Source: an uncultured Atopobium sp. (GTDB lineage: Bacteria; Actinomycetota; Coriobacteriia; Coriobacteriales; Atopobiaceae). Taken from it: DNA of 64,000 bases. The notes beneath the pieces were generated by a model. The model was not told the DNA's origin. It did no database searches and saw nothing but the letters and a program-made list of their open reading frames with translations. Both the position numbers and the translations under genes were made by a program. The stretch lies in NCBI GenBank assembly GCA_938036925.1, contig CALHVU010000021.1:78868-142867 (forward strand), written 5' to 3'. Positions 1 to 9,054 of this stretch are shown piece by piece; position 1 is the first letter of the stretch; every line of letters begins with the position of its first letter.

Positions 1-411
1 CTTGATGTAGAAGTTGATGAGCAGGGAGCTGCTGAAATTGCTTCTCGATCAAGAGGCACACCACGCTTGGCAAATCGTCTGTTAAAACGCGTACGAGATT
101 ACGCACAAGTTAAAGCTGAAGGTACTATTACCTGGCAGGTAGCCTCAGAGGCGCTTTCATTCTTTGAGATTGATGAGCTTGGTCTAGATGTAATGGACGT
201 GCGTGTTTTACGTGCGCTTTGTGAGACGTTTAGAGGTCGTCCGGTTGGTCTCACAACCATTGCAAGCGCAGTCTCAGAGGATCCATCTACACTTGAAGAT
301 GTTTATGAGCCATATCTTTTGCAGCAAGGACTTATTATTAGAACACCTCAAGGTAGACAGGCAACGCATGCTGCATTTGATCACTTACGTATTCCTGTTC
401 CTACTAACTAG
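1..411 (+). CDS. ruvB: RuvB, Holliday junction branch-migration ATPase (3' part only)
   Basis: The reading frame is open from base 1, so only the C-terminal ~136 residues are present; the AAA+ core lies outside the window. What is visible is the lid region ([19 protein letters not shown]) followed by the winged-helix DNA-binding domain with the family-typical runs [22 protein letters not shown] and RTPQGRQAT. RuvB hexamers drive branch migration of Holliday junctions with RuvA and hand them to RuvC. The first in-frame TTG at 67 is an internal leucine codon and not a start. The next gene begins 14 nt downstream, so the two are probably co-transcribed. Confidence 0.95.
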   Translation, partial: LDVEVDEQGAAEIASRSRGTPRLANRLLKRVRDYAQVKAEGTITWQVASEALSFFEIDELGLDVMDVRVLRALCETFRGRPVGLTTIASAVSEDPSTLEDVYEPYLLQQGLIIRTPQGRQATHAAFDHLRIPVPTN

Positions 412-425
412 TAGATTGGAACAAA

Positions 426-821
426 ATGCTTCAACGAGATTACATTTTGGAAGTAATCGATGACTTTACTTCAACGGTCACAGCAGGTTTGGGAAATGCT
501 TTAGAGACTCAAACTGAAGAGTCACTCGATGGGGTAGAGGCAGCTGTTGCAGAGCTCATTGATTTGAGCCCAGAGACTGCTCTTGCGCTTTCGCCAGACT
601 CTCTTGTAACGATGATGTTGCTCTCCGGCGTAGCTGATTCAGTTGCAGAGTATGTGGTGTATGCACTCGATAGGCTCTCTCACGTTTATGAGCAACTAGG
701 AGACGGGGATAAGGCTGGTCTCAGAAGACAGCAGGCAGTAGCGGTTGCACAGTCCTTCTCGGTAGATCAAAACGCTACTCCAGAGCAATTTAAGGATTTT
801 GAAGCAAAGTATTTTGCGTAA
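426..821 (+). CDS. Small helical hypothetical protein (DUF6483-like, tentative)
   Basis: A 131-residue acidic protein without signal peptide or membrane segment. It looks all-helical: an N-terminal MLQRDYILEVIDDF segment, a middle block PDSLVTMMLLSGVADSVAEYV, and a C-terminal helix-turn-helix-like pair (LDRLSHVYEQLGD..AGLRRQQAVAVAQ) that resembles one TPR unit. The pattern recalls small DUF6483-type proteins, but I cannot confirm the family. It follows ruvB by 14 nt and is followed by a strong hairpin terminator, so it closes the ruvB transcript. Function unknown. Confidence 0.7.
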   Translation: MLQRDYILEVIDDFTSTVTAGLGNALETQTEESLDGVEAAVAELIDLSPETALALSPDSLVTMMLLSGVADSVAEYVVYALDRLSHVYEQLGDGDKAGLRRQQAVAVAQSFSVDQNATPEQFKDFEAKYFA

Positions 822-841
822 CCTCATTTTATAAGCTAACA

Positions 842-875
842 AATAAACCCCAGCTCAATATGAGTTGGGGTTTAT
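842..875. terminator. Bidirectional intrinsic terminator
   Basis: Inverted repeat AATAAACCCCAGCTCA / TGAGTTGGGGTTTATT with a 2-3 nt loop and one G-T pair. It has A-rich and T-rich flanks and lies between the convergent ruvB-side operon and the L,D-transpeptidase gene, so it can serve both. Confidence 0.85.
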
Positions 876-902
876 TGCTATAGAGCTTCATGTTTATTTG
901 GA

Positions 903-3152
903 TTACCAAATAACAATCTTAGTTCCATAAGGAATGTTGTCATAAACCCACTTAGCGTTTTCTGTTGCAAGACGTACGCAACCGTGGGAACCGTTGTATC
1001 CAAGCCTACCATCACGGACGGTATAACCGTCGGAGTTATAGAGAATGGAGTGAATAAGATACTCACCAGAAATGGTCGTGTAATACCAGCATCTAAAGCC
1101 AGAGCCAAAGTAGAGGCCCTTGTTTCCTACGGTAAATTGACCATGAGGGGTCCACATACCTGGTGCTCCTGTGGTGCACTGCCATTCGTACCAAACAACC
1201 CAGTTGCCGTGTGAGCCCCTGTATACAGCAAAGCGATTACCAGTAGTATCAATCTGGATGAGCCAGTTAGTAGCGCTATAGTAGTTCTGTGCATAACGAT
1301 ACATATCAGGGTAGTAGCAAGGCTGTTCCTCCATGGCGCCATCAGCAGCTGACCAATACAGTTTTCCACCCCAGGTTACATAACCAGTTTGCATGGAACC
1401 ATTATTACTGAGATAGTAGTCCTTGCCGTTATCTTTAATCCATCCGGTTTTCATCTTGCCGTCAGAATCAAGGAAGTACCAACTGCCCTTTGAATTAATC
1501 CAACCAGTTTGTTTTTCTCCATTGGAATTAAAATAGTACCAAGTTCCATGAATATTAAGCCATCCATCTGCTGGTGCACCATTAGAAAGATAGTAAAAAT
1601 CTTTATTGTTTTCTTTTATCCAACCTGTCTTAATTTTATGGTCAGAGCCAACATTAATGGTCAATCCTGGAAGATGTACCGTTCCTGTTGGCTGTGAACC
1701 GTCATCTGTAGAGAAGACCCCTTCGGGAGAAATGAATCCAGTCAGTACTCCGTCTGGCCCTGCCCAACGTTTTACACCATTTGAAAGAGTAACCCATTCA
1801 TTTTTTGCTAGACCATAGCTTTTATCAAAGTAGTAATTCTTTCCATCAATTGAATGCTCTCCAACGTATGCGGCATGGTCAATTGAAGATGGATTGAAGT
1901 ACCAGGTCTTATTGCCAGGAGTAGTAAACCATCCAGAGACAAGAGAGCCGTCAGATTGAGCCCAGGAAAAATTTCCGTCTGGTAGGGACACCCAATTACT
2001 TGAAGTCATACCAGCATTTTCATCAACGTAATATGAACCGCTAGGAAGTTGGAAAAGTCCAGTTTTCATGCGATGGATTGAGTCTTCTGGATCAAAGTAA
2101 AACCATTTACCATTTGGGAAATGTTTCCAACCTGAATAGAATGAGCCATAAGTATCTACCCAAGACCATGAACCATCATCATTGTGAGTCCAACTATTTC
2201 TAAGGATTCCATAGTTTTCATCGAAATGATAATATGTGCCGTCAATTTCGACGTTGCCAATAAGCGCTGGATGCTGTGGAACAGATGGATCAAAGTACCA
2301 AGTTCTACCATTTGGTGTGTTAAACCAACCAGAGGCAAGAGCGCCATTTTTTTGAGCCCAAGCCCACTCACGAGTTGGTAGTTGAATCCAACTGTTAGAA
2401 ATCATACCTGCATATTCATCAATGTAATATGAGGTACCAGAAACCTGAATTGTTCCAATTAACATACGATGACGAGGTTCTTCTGGATCAAAATAGAACC
2501 ACTTGCCGTTAGGCATATGCTTCCATCCAGAATAGTAAGTACCATCTTCAGTTGCCCATGACCAAGAACTTGCTGAACGATATACCCATCCATTTGTTAC
2601 AAGTCCGTTTGTTGAATCAAAGTAGTAAAACTTACCATCAATTTCAACTTCACCGAAGATTGCCTTATGCTGCGGGTCAGTTGGATCAAAATACCAAGTT
2701 TTTCCATTAGGTGTTGTGTACAAACCCTTGACTGCATTACCAGCAGCGTCTACATAGTGCCAACCAGAATCATCTTTGATCCACTGGCTTGTGACAAGTG
2801 TTCCATCTTCTTTGTAATAGTGGAATTGGCCGTTTTCTTGTCTCCATCCAGAAGACTGAGGGGTTGGCGAAGTATTTTCTGTTGGAACAGCAGGTGTCTG
2901 GTCTGTTGTTGGAGTTGTTGTTGGCGCTGCAGGTGAGGTAGGCTGAGAGTTTTCAGGTGCTGTAGGAGAAGTATTTTCAGATGTTGCAGTAGTTTCAGTT
3001 GTTACAGCAGGAGCATTTACTGCGGATGTATCAGTAGTTTCTGCAAGAGCAGGAGCAGCGTGGAGTCCGCAAAGTAGAGCTGCACTCAACGAAGCAACCG
3101 CAATAAGCTTTTGTGTAGAAGGTCTGTAGGAAAAACGCATCTTCTTCTCCAT
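903..3152 (-). CDS. Secreted L,D-transpeptidase with cell-wall-binding repeats
   Basis: 749 residues. Signal peptide ~1-37 (basic N-terminus, hydrophobic ASLSAALLCGL, cleavage after APALA), a Thr/Pro/Ser-rich linker to ~105, then about five ~66-residue aromatic wall-binding modules (PNGKTWYFDP and PNGKWFYFDP types alternating). These are followed by four or five classical ~20-residue repeats (TGWI..NGKDYYLSNNGSMQTG) and a C-terminal YkuD domain with the catalytic SHGCVRL motif (Cys ~725). YkuD enzymes make 3-3 peptidoglycan cross-links or attach proteins to the wall. The start at 3152 is chosen because TTGGAG lies 8 nt upstream; an in-frame ATG at 3140 preceded by GGAGAAGAAG is an alternative. 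The next wall-binding gene lies 48 nt upstream on the same strand. Confidence 0.92.
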   Translation of the reverse strand: MEKKMRFSYRPSTQKLIAVASLSAALLCGLHAAPALAETTDTSAVNAPAVTTETTATSENTSPTAPENSQPTSPAAPTTTPTTDQTPAVPTENTSPTPQSSGWRQENGQFHYYKEDGTLVTSQWIKDDSGWHYVDAAGNAVKGLYTTPNGKTWYFDPTDPQHKAIFGEVEIDGKFYYFDSTNGLVTNGWVYRSASSWSWATEDGTYYSGWKHMPNGKWFYFDPEEPRHRMLIGTIQVSGTSYYIDEYAGMISNSWIQLPTREWAWAQKNGALASGWFNTPNGRTWYFDPSVPQHPALIGNVEIDGTYYHFDENYGILRNSWTHNDDGSWSWVDTYGSFYSGWKHFPNGKWFYFDPEDSIHRMKTGLFQLPSGSYYVDENAGMTSSNWVSLPDGNFSWAQSDGSLVSGWFTTPGNKTWYFNPSSIDHAAYVGEHSIDGKNYYFDKSYGLAKNEWVTLSNGVKRWAGPDGVLTGFISPEGVFSTDDGSQPTGTVHLPGLTINVGSDHKIKTGWIKENNKDFYYLSNGAPADGWLNIHGTWYYFNSNGEKQTGWINSKGSWYFLDSDGKMKTGWIKDNGKDYYLSNNGSMQTGYVTWGGKLYWSAADGAMEEQPCYYPDMYRYAQNYYSATNWLIQIDTTGNRFAVYRGSHGNWVVWYEWQCTTGAPGMWTPHGQFTVGNKGLYFGSGFRCWYYTTISGEYLIHSILYNSDGYTVRDGRLGYNGSHGCVRLATENAKWVYDNIPYGTKIVIW
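3028..3113 (-). repeat. Signal-peptide block, copy 1
   Basis: 86 nt encoding the hydrophobic core and cleavage region of the signal peptide. It matches 4831-4916 with only two differences, while the sequence on either side diverges at once. The block points to recent duplication or gene conversion between the two neighbouring wall-binding genes. Confidence 0.9.
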
Positions 3153-3200
3153 TGTTTTAACTCCAATAAATCCAGGTAATAAAGAGCAGTTCAAACTGAT

Positions 3201-4955
3201 TTAGCGCTTGTATTCAGTAAGTACGCCGTCTGGTCCAGCCCAGCATCTTACGCCATCAGGACGAGTAATCCACTGATTGCGAGCAAGGCCATAACTTTCA
3301 TCAAAGTAATAGTCTTTACCATCAATAGTGTGTTCTCCAGTATAAGCAGGATGGCTTGGTTTTTCTGGATCAAAGTACCAAGTCTTGCCATTTGGCGTGG
3401 TATACCAACCAGAAGCAAATGCGCCACTTGACTGTGCCCAAGCCCAACCGCCTTCTGGGAGCTGTACCCAATTGTTAGCGGTCATTCCAGCAGACTCATC
3501 AATGTAATAGGTTCCACTAGAAGTTTGGATGACACCAACAAGCATACGATGATAAGGGTCTTTTGGATCAAAGTAGAACCACTTGCCATTAGGCATATGC
3601 TTCCAACCTGATTGAAGCGCCCCACTCTCTCCAGCCCAAGACCAAGAACCATCAGCTCTATGAACCCATCCATTTTTCAGAAGACCATAGCCTGAATCAA
3701 AATAATATGATTGACCGTTAATTTCAGTCTCACCAATCATTGCAGGATGCTGTGGATCTGATGGATCAAAATACCAAGTTTTGCCATTTGGCGTGGTGTA
3801 CCAACCAGAAGCAAATGCACCACTCGACTGTGCCCAAGCCCAACCGCCATTAGGGAGCTGTACCCAACTGTTAGCGGTCATTCCATTATTTACGTCAACG
3901 TAATAAGTTCCGCTGGAAATAGTGAAGACACCTTTCTTAAGCACAGGGAAGCTGTAAGTAGTGTAGACAAAATCCTTATTAATCATAGGGAATTCTGTTT
4001 CACCAAAATAGAACCACTTACCATTTGGCATGTGTTTCCAGCCAGAATAAACAGAGCCTACTGTTTCAATCCAAGCCCATTCACCATCATCACCACCACC
4101 GATCCAACCATGGGTAACGAGGCCATTACTGTGATCAAAGAAATAATATTTATCATCAATATCTATTCCGCCCATTACTACTTCATTGGAATGTTTTGGG
4201 TCGGCATACCAAGTTTTGCCATCTGGAGTTTTAAACCAGCCAGAGACAGCAGCGCCATCTGGACCAGCCCAGTACCAAGCTTCTACACCGTGGCCCATAT
4301 TTACCCAAGAATTTCGTAAAAGTCCTGTCGAAGTATCAAAGAAGTACACCTTTCCATCGACCGGAACTGATTTAGCAATAACCGGAGGACCCGACCTAAA
4401 ATCTCTAGTTAAATACCAGGTTTTACCATCAGGATCAGTAAACCATCCTTCAATAAAACGCCCATCAGCTCCGGCCCAGCTCCAACCTTTATCTGTTTTA
4501 ACCCAATTGTTTTTTATCAAGCCGTTATCTTTATCTACGTAGTAGTAAACATATTGATTATCAGGCGTTTTTTGGTCAAAATAAATTAATCCGTATCGAG
4601 CGTATGGAAAAAAATCTGAATTAAAATACCAGGTTTTACCATCAGGCGTAGTATAGAAACCAGATGCTGCAGCTCCAGTTTCATCTACATAATATTTATC
4701 ATCGCCATAAGTAATCCACTGACTTTTTAGAATAGTTCCATCGTCAGTATAAAAATATACCTTTCCATCAACTTCTTTCAATTTTGGATAATTGGATTTA
4801 GAAGTTGATTCAGGAGCACTTACTGTGGAAGTATCAGTAGTCTCTGCAAGAGCAGGAGCAGCGTGGAGTCCGCAAAGTAGAGCTGCACTCAACGAAGCAA
4901 CTGCAATAAGCTTTTGCATTGAAGGCCTGCTGGACAAACATGTCTTCTTTTTCAT
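3201..4955 (-). CDS. Secreted cell-wall-binding repeat protein, no catalytic domain
   Basis: 584 residues: signal peptide (~1-37, almost identical to the neighbouring L,D-transpeptidase), a short linker, and then only aromatic wall-binding modules up to the C-terminus (GVRCWAGPDGVLTEYKR). The last part alternates TPNGKTWYFDP modules with MPNGKWFYFDP modules. The N-terminal modules are degenerate (TPDGKTWYF, DPDGKTWYLT, TPDGKTWYADP) and carry insertions. No enzyme motif is visible, so it is likely an adhesin, a spacer or a wall-retained scaffold. ATG 4955 is preferred over 4961 because AAAGGA lies 7 nt upstream of it but only 1 nt from 4961. It probably precedes the transpeptidase gene in one transcript. 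Confidence 0.88.
   Translation of the reverse strand: MKKKTCLSSRPSMQKLIAVASLSAALLCGLHAAPALAETTDTSTVSAPESTSKSNYPKLKEVDGKVYFYTDDGTILKSQWITYGDDKYYVDETGAAASGFYTTPDGKTWYFNSDFFPYARYGLIYFDQKTPDNQYVYYYVDKDNGLIKNNWVKTDKGWSWAGADGRFIEGWFTDPDGKTWYLTRDFRSGPPVIAKSVPVDGKVYFFDTSTGLLRNSWVNMGHGVEAWYWAGPDGAAVSGWFKTPDGKTWYADPKHSNEVVMGGIDIDDKYYFFDHSNGLVTHGWIGGGDDGEWAWIETVGSVYSGWKHMPNGKWFYFGETEFPMINKDFVYTTYSFPVLKKGVFTISSGTYYVDVNNGMTANSWVQLPNGGWAWAQSSGAFASGWYTTPNGKTWYFDPSDPQHPAMIGETEINGQSYYFDSGYGLLKNGWVHRADGSWSWAGESGALQSGWKHMPNGKWFYFDPKDPYHRMLVGVIQTSSGTYYIDESAGMTANNWVQLPEGGWAWAQSSGAFASGWYTTPNGKTWYFDPEKPSHPAYTGEHTIDGKDYYFDESYGLARNQWITRPDGVRCWAGPDGVLTEYKR
4831..4916 (-). repeat. Signal-peptide block, copy 2
   Basis: Partner of 3028-3113: 84 of 86 positions identical by direct comparison. 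The flanking residues of the two proteins differ (ETTDTSTVSAP here, ETTDTSAVNAP in the other). Confidence 0.9.
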
Positions 4956-5301
4956 TTGCATATCCTTTTTTGAAGGGATAACTTTCTATATAAATAATAG
5001 TTTGATATGTCTGTTATTGTTCCCGTAAATTAATCCTATACAAATTCTCTATCTTCTATGAAAAAATGCTCAACTAATGAGATAAAAAAACGTTTAATAG
5101 CAGATATATCCATAAATAAATGCTGGAAAACAGCTTGAATACCTGTGGCTCTTCCGGTAGATGGTGTGAAAATCTCCATGAGTGGTTTCTCGCCACATAA
5201 GTTGTTGATTAAGGTTATTATATTCCACGTGGCGAAACGTCACGGTATCGCGCTCCACAGGCGCAGTTTTGCCCTGCGGGGCTAAGAAAGAAAGGCACGA
5301 A
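4956..5301. other. 346-nt intergenic region: divergent promoters and cspA leader
   Basis: No gene is visible. The left half is AT-rich and must hold the promoter of the wall-binding genes on the minus strand. The right half is GC-richer and looks like a structured cold-shock leader. It contains CCACGTGG (5225-5232), GCGC-7nt-GCGC (5250-5264) and the small hairpin GCCC-TGCG-GGGC (5271-5282), just upstream of the AAAGG ribosome-binding site of cspA. One copy of the octamer TTCTCGCC sits at 5187-5194. I could not assign a confident -35/-10 pair. Confidence 0.6.
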
Positions 5302-5505
5302 ATGGCTCAGGGTACTGTAAAGTGGTTTAATCCAGACAAGGGTTACGGCTTCATCTCTCGTGAGGATGGCGACGATCTGTTCGTACACTTCTCCGAGATT
5401 CAGATGGACGGTTTCAAGACTCTCGACGAGGGTCAGCCTGTTGAGTTTGAGATTACCACCGGCCAGAACGGTAAGCTCCAGGCTTCTAGCGTCCACAAGA
5501 TCTAG
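5302..5505 (+). CDS. cspA: Cold-shock protein (CspA family)
   Basis: 67-residue single OB-fold protein with the RNA-binding motifs [15 protein letters not shown] (RNP1-like) and DLFVHFSEI (RNP2-like), and the conserved C-terminal [12 protein letters not shown]. Such proteins act as RNA chaperones that melt structured mRNA, often in the cold. ATG 5302 is chosen because it gives the canonical MAQGTVKW start and has AAAGG 7 nt upstream; a longer frame from 5269 would run through the hairpin leader. It is monocistronic: long leader upstream, strong terminator 20 nt downstream. Confidence 0.96.
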   Translation: MAQGTVKWFNPDKGYGFISREDGDDLFVHFSEIQMDGFKTLDEGQPVEFEITTGQNGKLQASSVHKI

Positions 5506-5525
5506 TACTTGCGAACACTACCATC

Positions 5526-5553
5526 AAAAGGAGACCTTCGGGTCTCCTTTTTT
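5526..5553 (+). terminator. Intrinsic terminator of cspA
   Basis: Stem AAAGGAGACC / GGTCTCCTTT with a TTCG tetraloop, followed by a T-run. Confidence 0.95.
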
Positions 5554-5592
5554 GTTACAGACCTATTTTTACAGTTACAGTAACCAAGAGCT

Positions 5593-6255
5593 TTAATACC
5601 AGTGCTTGATGGTAAGGTCAGCAAGTTCAGAGAGTTTCTCGATATCTTGATGTTCATCATCACAATTAACAGCACAGGTGATAAGACCAACAGAATTTCC
5701 TGTCTGAAGCGCTAGTGGGATGTCTTCAAACAGAATTGTTTTCTCGGCTGTAGCATTAAGACGTTTAAGCACCTCAAGATACAGATGAGGTTCATCTTTT
5801 GCAGATCCAACATCTGCTGCAAATACCTGAGTATCAAACAGAGTGGATAGATGTAAACGAGGCTCAAGAAGAGCAAGAAGCTCCGGCTCGTTGACAGTTG
5901 CCAATGCAGTAGGAATGCCCTTTTCTTTTAGCTTGCTCATAAAATCAACAACACCAGGTCGAAGCTGCACGGAGTTTACAAAGAAGCTTTTACTCAGCTC
6001 TTTCCACTCGGCAACAATTTCTTCTGAATCTTCCTTTAGCCCATAGGTAGCAATTGCCCATTCGGCTCCTCTTTCAAATCCAAGAGGGGAGAGAATCTTG
6101 CCAATTTCTGGAGTGTAAGGGATTCCTCGCGACTCAAAAAACTCCTGGTCAACAAGCTTCCAAATATGATGCGTGTGAGCAATAGTGCCATCAAAATCAA
6201 AGATTGCTGCTTCAAAATCGGTTGCAAGAATATCTTCAAGTGTCGAGAAAATCAC
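5593..6255 (-). CDS. HAD-superfamily phosphatase (beta-phosphoglucomutase-like)
   Basis: 220-residue subfamily-I HAD hydrolase. Motif I is FDFDGTIAHT (nucleophile Asp in DxD), a helical cap follows, motif II is ALATVNEPE (Thr), and motif III/IV is the K..PHLYLEVL segment plus ILFEDIPLALQTGNSVG (the ED pair binds Mg). This fits a small-molecule phosphatase or phosphomutase; the substrate cannot be read from sequence. It starts with GTG at 6255; only a weak GGAA lies upstream. The gene stands alone between the cspA terminator and the divergent amidase gene. Confidence 0.9.
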   Translation of the reverse strand: MIFSTLEDILATDFEAAIFDFDGTIAHTHHIWKLVDQEFFESRGIPYTPEIGKILSPLGFERGAEWAIATYGLKEDSEEIVAEWKELSKSFFVNSVQLRPGVVDFMSKLKEKGIPTALATVNEPELLALLEPRLHLSTLFDTQVFAADVGSAKDEPHLYLEVLKRLNATAEKTILFEDIPLALQTGNSVGLITCAVNCDDEHQDIEKLSELADLTIKHWY

Positions 6256-6368
6256 AGAGTTCCAATCAAGTTGCGGTGAGCTTGTGTTTTTTATTGTTGA
6301 CGTGCCAGTCTAGTGTAAACTTTTAGCAAGTATGAAGAGGAGTAAACCAATACTTTTCGGAGGACCGC

Positions 6369-9035
6369 ATGAAACGCAGCTTATTTAATACTCGCGGTAA
6401 ATTGCTTGCTGTTTTGTTCTTTGTTGTCGCAGCATTGTTTGCAACAACAGTTCAAAGCGCATATGCAACTACCTACACCACAACGGATGCCCAAGGAAAC
6501 ATTATCCAGAGTGAATCACTAAAAGATGCCGTAGCACTTGCTCGTGCAACTGGCAGGCCTATTGCGCTTGACCCAGGTCACAGTGATGGCCTTGAAGGCA
6601 GAGATCCAGGTGCTACCTACTTTGGACTCAAAGAGGGAGATCTGGCTTGGGCAACTGCCATGTACGCCAAGAAGTATCTGGAAAAATGGGGTGTACAGGT
6701 TGTTGTTGTTCGTGGAGAACACGAGGATCCATCGATCAAGACGCGCGTACAGCGTGCTGTTGATGCAAACGCTTGTGCCATCATCTCGCTTCACTACAAT
6801 GCCGGCCCTGCATCTGCAACTGGCTCAGAGGTACTTGTTCCTCATAAGGTAAGCTACAACTATGACCTTTATCTCTCCGGTCAAATTTTTGCCGGTAAGG
6901 TTAACTATTACCTCAGAAATAAAGTTGGTATTGTTACCCGCGGTGACGGTGCAACAGAACGTGGCTACAACGACCAATACGGAACAGACTATTACGAGAA
7001 CGGCGACGAGTCTGATTATTACGGTATTGTCCGCTATGCTCGTCAAAAGGGAATTCTTGGCGTAATTATTGAGCATCAATTCATCTCTAATCCAGCACAT
7101 GCCGCTGAGTTTAAAGACCTTGGCGATAATTCCAAGGTTGACTACATTGGCTGGGCAGATGCATGGGCAATTTGGGAAATGTACAGCTCTGATACCTGGT
7201 GGAGCATGAGTAGTGTTTCCGCTGTCCAACAGGGTAATGATGTAATTCTTAAACCAGTTCTTACTGGTGTAGTTACGGGTGCGACGTTTACCTATAGTTA
7301 TGTTGGTCCAGATGGATCAAAGGTGACTGTTGCATCTAATACATCTGATACGTCAGCAACATTTTCTCTTCCAACAAGTGGTCGATATACCTTGTATATC
7401 ACTACAAAATCTTCTGATGGACAAGAAATTACTCGTCAGATGCAATTTGATGCTACAGTAAAAGAGCAGCCTGGCTGGCGTAAAGTAGCTGATGGCTGGA
7501 AGTATGCTGATACTCAGGGAACTCCTTATGTCAGCTGTTGGTTGCAAGACAGTGATGGATGGCATTATTTTGATGCTAGGGGAATTGCTGTTTCTGGCTG
7601 GTTTACTACGCCAAATGGTAAGGTTTGGTACTTTGACGCAGCTGCACCTCATAACGCTGCCGCTCTTGGCCAGAGGACCATTTCAGGTAAGTCTTATTAC
7701 TTTGATGAAGTAAATGGCCTTGTAAAGAATAATTGGATTCACTGGCCTGACGATTCTTGGTCATGGGCAACAGAAGACGGCTCATTGCAAGCCGGTTGGA
7801 AACGTATGCCTAACGGTAAATGGTTCTACTTTGATAGTAATAACAACTATCGCGCCACCTTTGGCTTAATGTCCGATGGCTATCAGAAATACTATATTGA
7901 TGTTGATCATGGTCTTATTTCTGGCGGCTGGATTAGCCTTGCTGATGGCAATTGGGCATGGGCAAATTCAGATGGCTCTCTTTATGTTGGCTGGAAGCAT
8001 ATGCCCAATGGTAAGTGGTTCTACTTTGATGAGAATGCAACTTACCCACTTATGAAGACCGGCATTTTTGCTACTTCTAGTGGCTCGTATTATGTTGATG
8101 TAAACAATGGTATGACCTCTAATGGTTGGGTTGCCTTGTCTAACAATATTTGGGCATGGGCTCAATCAAGTGGCGCCTTAGCCTCTGGTTGGTTTAATAC
8201 TCCAAATGGCAAGACCTGGTACTTTGATCCAACCACTACTGAGCACGGTGCCCTCTTTGGCCTGCAATCAATCAATGGCTCATATTATTATTTTGACGAG
8301 AATAATGGCCTGCTCCGCAACCAAGACGTTACGCTTCCAGATGGTCGTGTTGTACACGCAGATACATATGGTGTTCTTAACATTAAGCCTACTGATACCA
8401 ATAACGGTAGAGGTGGAAACGTTGACAGCAATAACGGTGGAGATAATAGAGACGCTAACAACACGCCTGCTGATAACGATTCTCCAATTGAGCCAACTCG
8501 CGGTAATTTCTCTGATCGCACCAGCGTTCTTGGAGCACCTCTTGTCACTAAAGAGGATCTTCAGCGAGATTTCATCAAGCGCGTAGGTTCTGCTTATCCA
8601 GCCGTCTATGCCGAGAAGGGCGCTGCAACAGGGACCGATTTTGTAAACCAGCTATGGCAGGCTGCAATTGACGAGGGAGTTCGTCCAGAGCTCCTCTATG
8701 CGCAGGTCATGATTGAGACAGGTAACCTTCGCTTTGGTGGCGATGTCCTTCCTGAGCAGTGCAACTTTGGTGGTATGGGTGCAACAGGAAATGGTGAGCG
8801 TGGACTCTCGTTTGATACCGTTCTTAAGGGACTCCGCGCGCAGGCCTTGCACCTTCGTGCATACGCAGGTTATGAGCCACTGACCGTTGATCCAAGCAAA
8901 GCTCAAGAGGTTGACAAGCGCTACGGAGCATGGATTCTTGCTAAGAAAGCCAACATTATTCGTAAGCTTGCTGGTACGTGGGCAATGGATAAGAACTATG
9001 CTGTAAAGCTTGTTCGCGTAATGAATGAGCTGTAA
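6369..9035 (+). CDS. Bifunctional autolysin: Amidase_3 + wall-binding modules + glucosaminidase-like domain
   Basis: 888 residues. Signal peptide ~1-33. N-terminal N-acetylmuramoyl-L-alanine amidase (Amidase_3) ~63-265 with zinc ligands in LDPGHSD (His71), SLHYNAG (His142) and the catalytic Glu in IIEHQFISNPAH (Glu235). A beta-sandwich-like linker to ~365 precedes aromatic wall-binding modules ~370-685 (TPNGK, MPNGK, MPNGK, TPNGK order). Next come a low-complexity Asn/Gly/Asp linker (~690-725) and a C-terminal glucosaminidase-like domain with LLYAQVMIETGNLRFGG and CNFGGMGATG. It would cut both peptide stem and glycan strand at the same wall site. RBS GGAGG lies 5-6 nt before ATG; a terminator follows. 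Confidence 0.93.
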   Translation: MKRSLFNTRGKLLAVLFFVVAALFATTVQSAYATTYTTTDAQGNIIQSESLKDAVALARATGRPIALDPGHSDGLEGRDPGATYFGLKEGDLAWATAMYAKKYLEKWGVQVVVVRGEHEDPSIKTRVQRAVDANACAIISLHYNAGPASATGSEVLVPHKVSYNYDLYLSGQIFAGKVNYYLRNKVGIVTRGDGATERGYNDQYGTDYYENGDESDYYGIVRYARQKGILGVIIEHQFISNPAHAAEFKDLGDNSKVDYIGWADAWAIWEMYSSDTWWSMSSVSAVQQGNDVILKPVLTGVVTGATFTYSYVGPDGSKVTVASNTSDTSATFSLPTSGRYTLYITTKSSDGQEITRQMQFDATVKEQPGWRKVADGWKYADTQGTPYVSCWLQDSDGWHYFDARGIAVSGWFTTPNGKVWYFDAAAPHNAAALGQRTISGKSYYFDEVNGLVKNNWIHWPDDSWSWATEDGSLQAGWKRMPNGKWFYFDSNNNYRATFGLMSDGYQKYYIDVDHGLISGGWISLADGNWAWANSDGSLYVGWKHMPNGKWFYFDENATYPLMKTGIFATSSGSYYVDVNNGMTSNGWVALSNNIWAWAQSSGALASGWFNTPNGKTWYFDPTTTEHGALFGLQSINGSYYYFDENNGLLRNQDVTLPDGRVVHADTYGVLNIKPTDTNNGRGGNVDSNNGGDNRDANNTPADNDSPIEPTRGNFSDRTSVLGAPLVTKEDLQRDFIKRVGSAYPAVYAEKGAATGTDFVNQLWQAAIDEGVRPELLYAQVMIETGNLRFGGDVLPEQCNFGGMGATGNGERGLSFDTVLKGLRAQALHLRAYAGYEPLTVDPSKAQEVDKRYGAWILAKKANIIRKLAGTWAMDKNYAVKLVRVMNEL

Positions 9036-9054
9036 AAGCCACAGCACATTGTGC

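Noticed and set aside
903..4955. Possible CRISPR array or DNA-level tandem repeats
   Set aside because: The periodicity comes from the aromatic protein modules; spacing and sequence vary as in coding repeats and there are no constant direct repeats with unique spacers.
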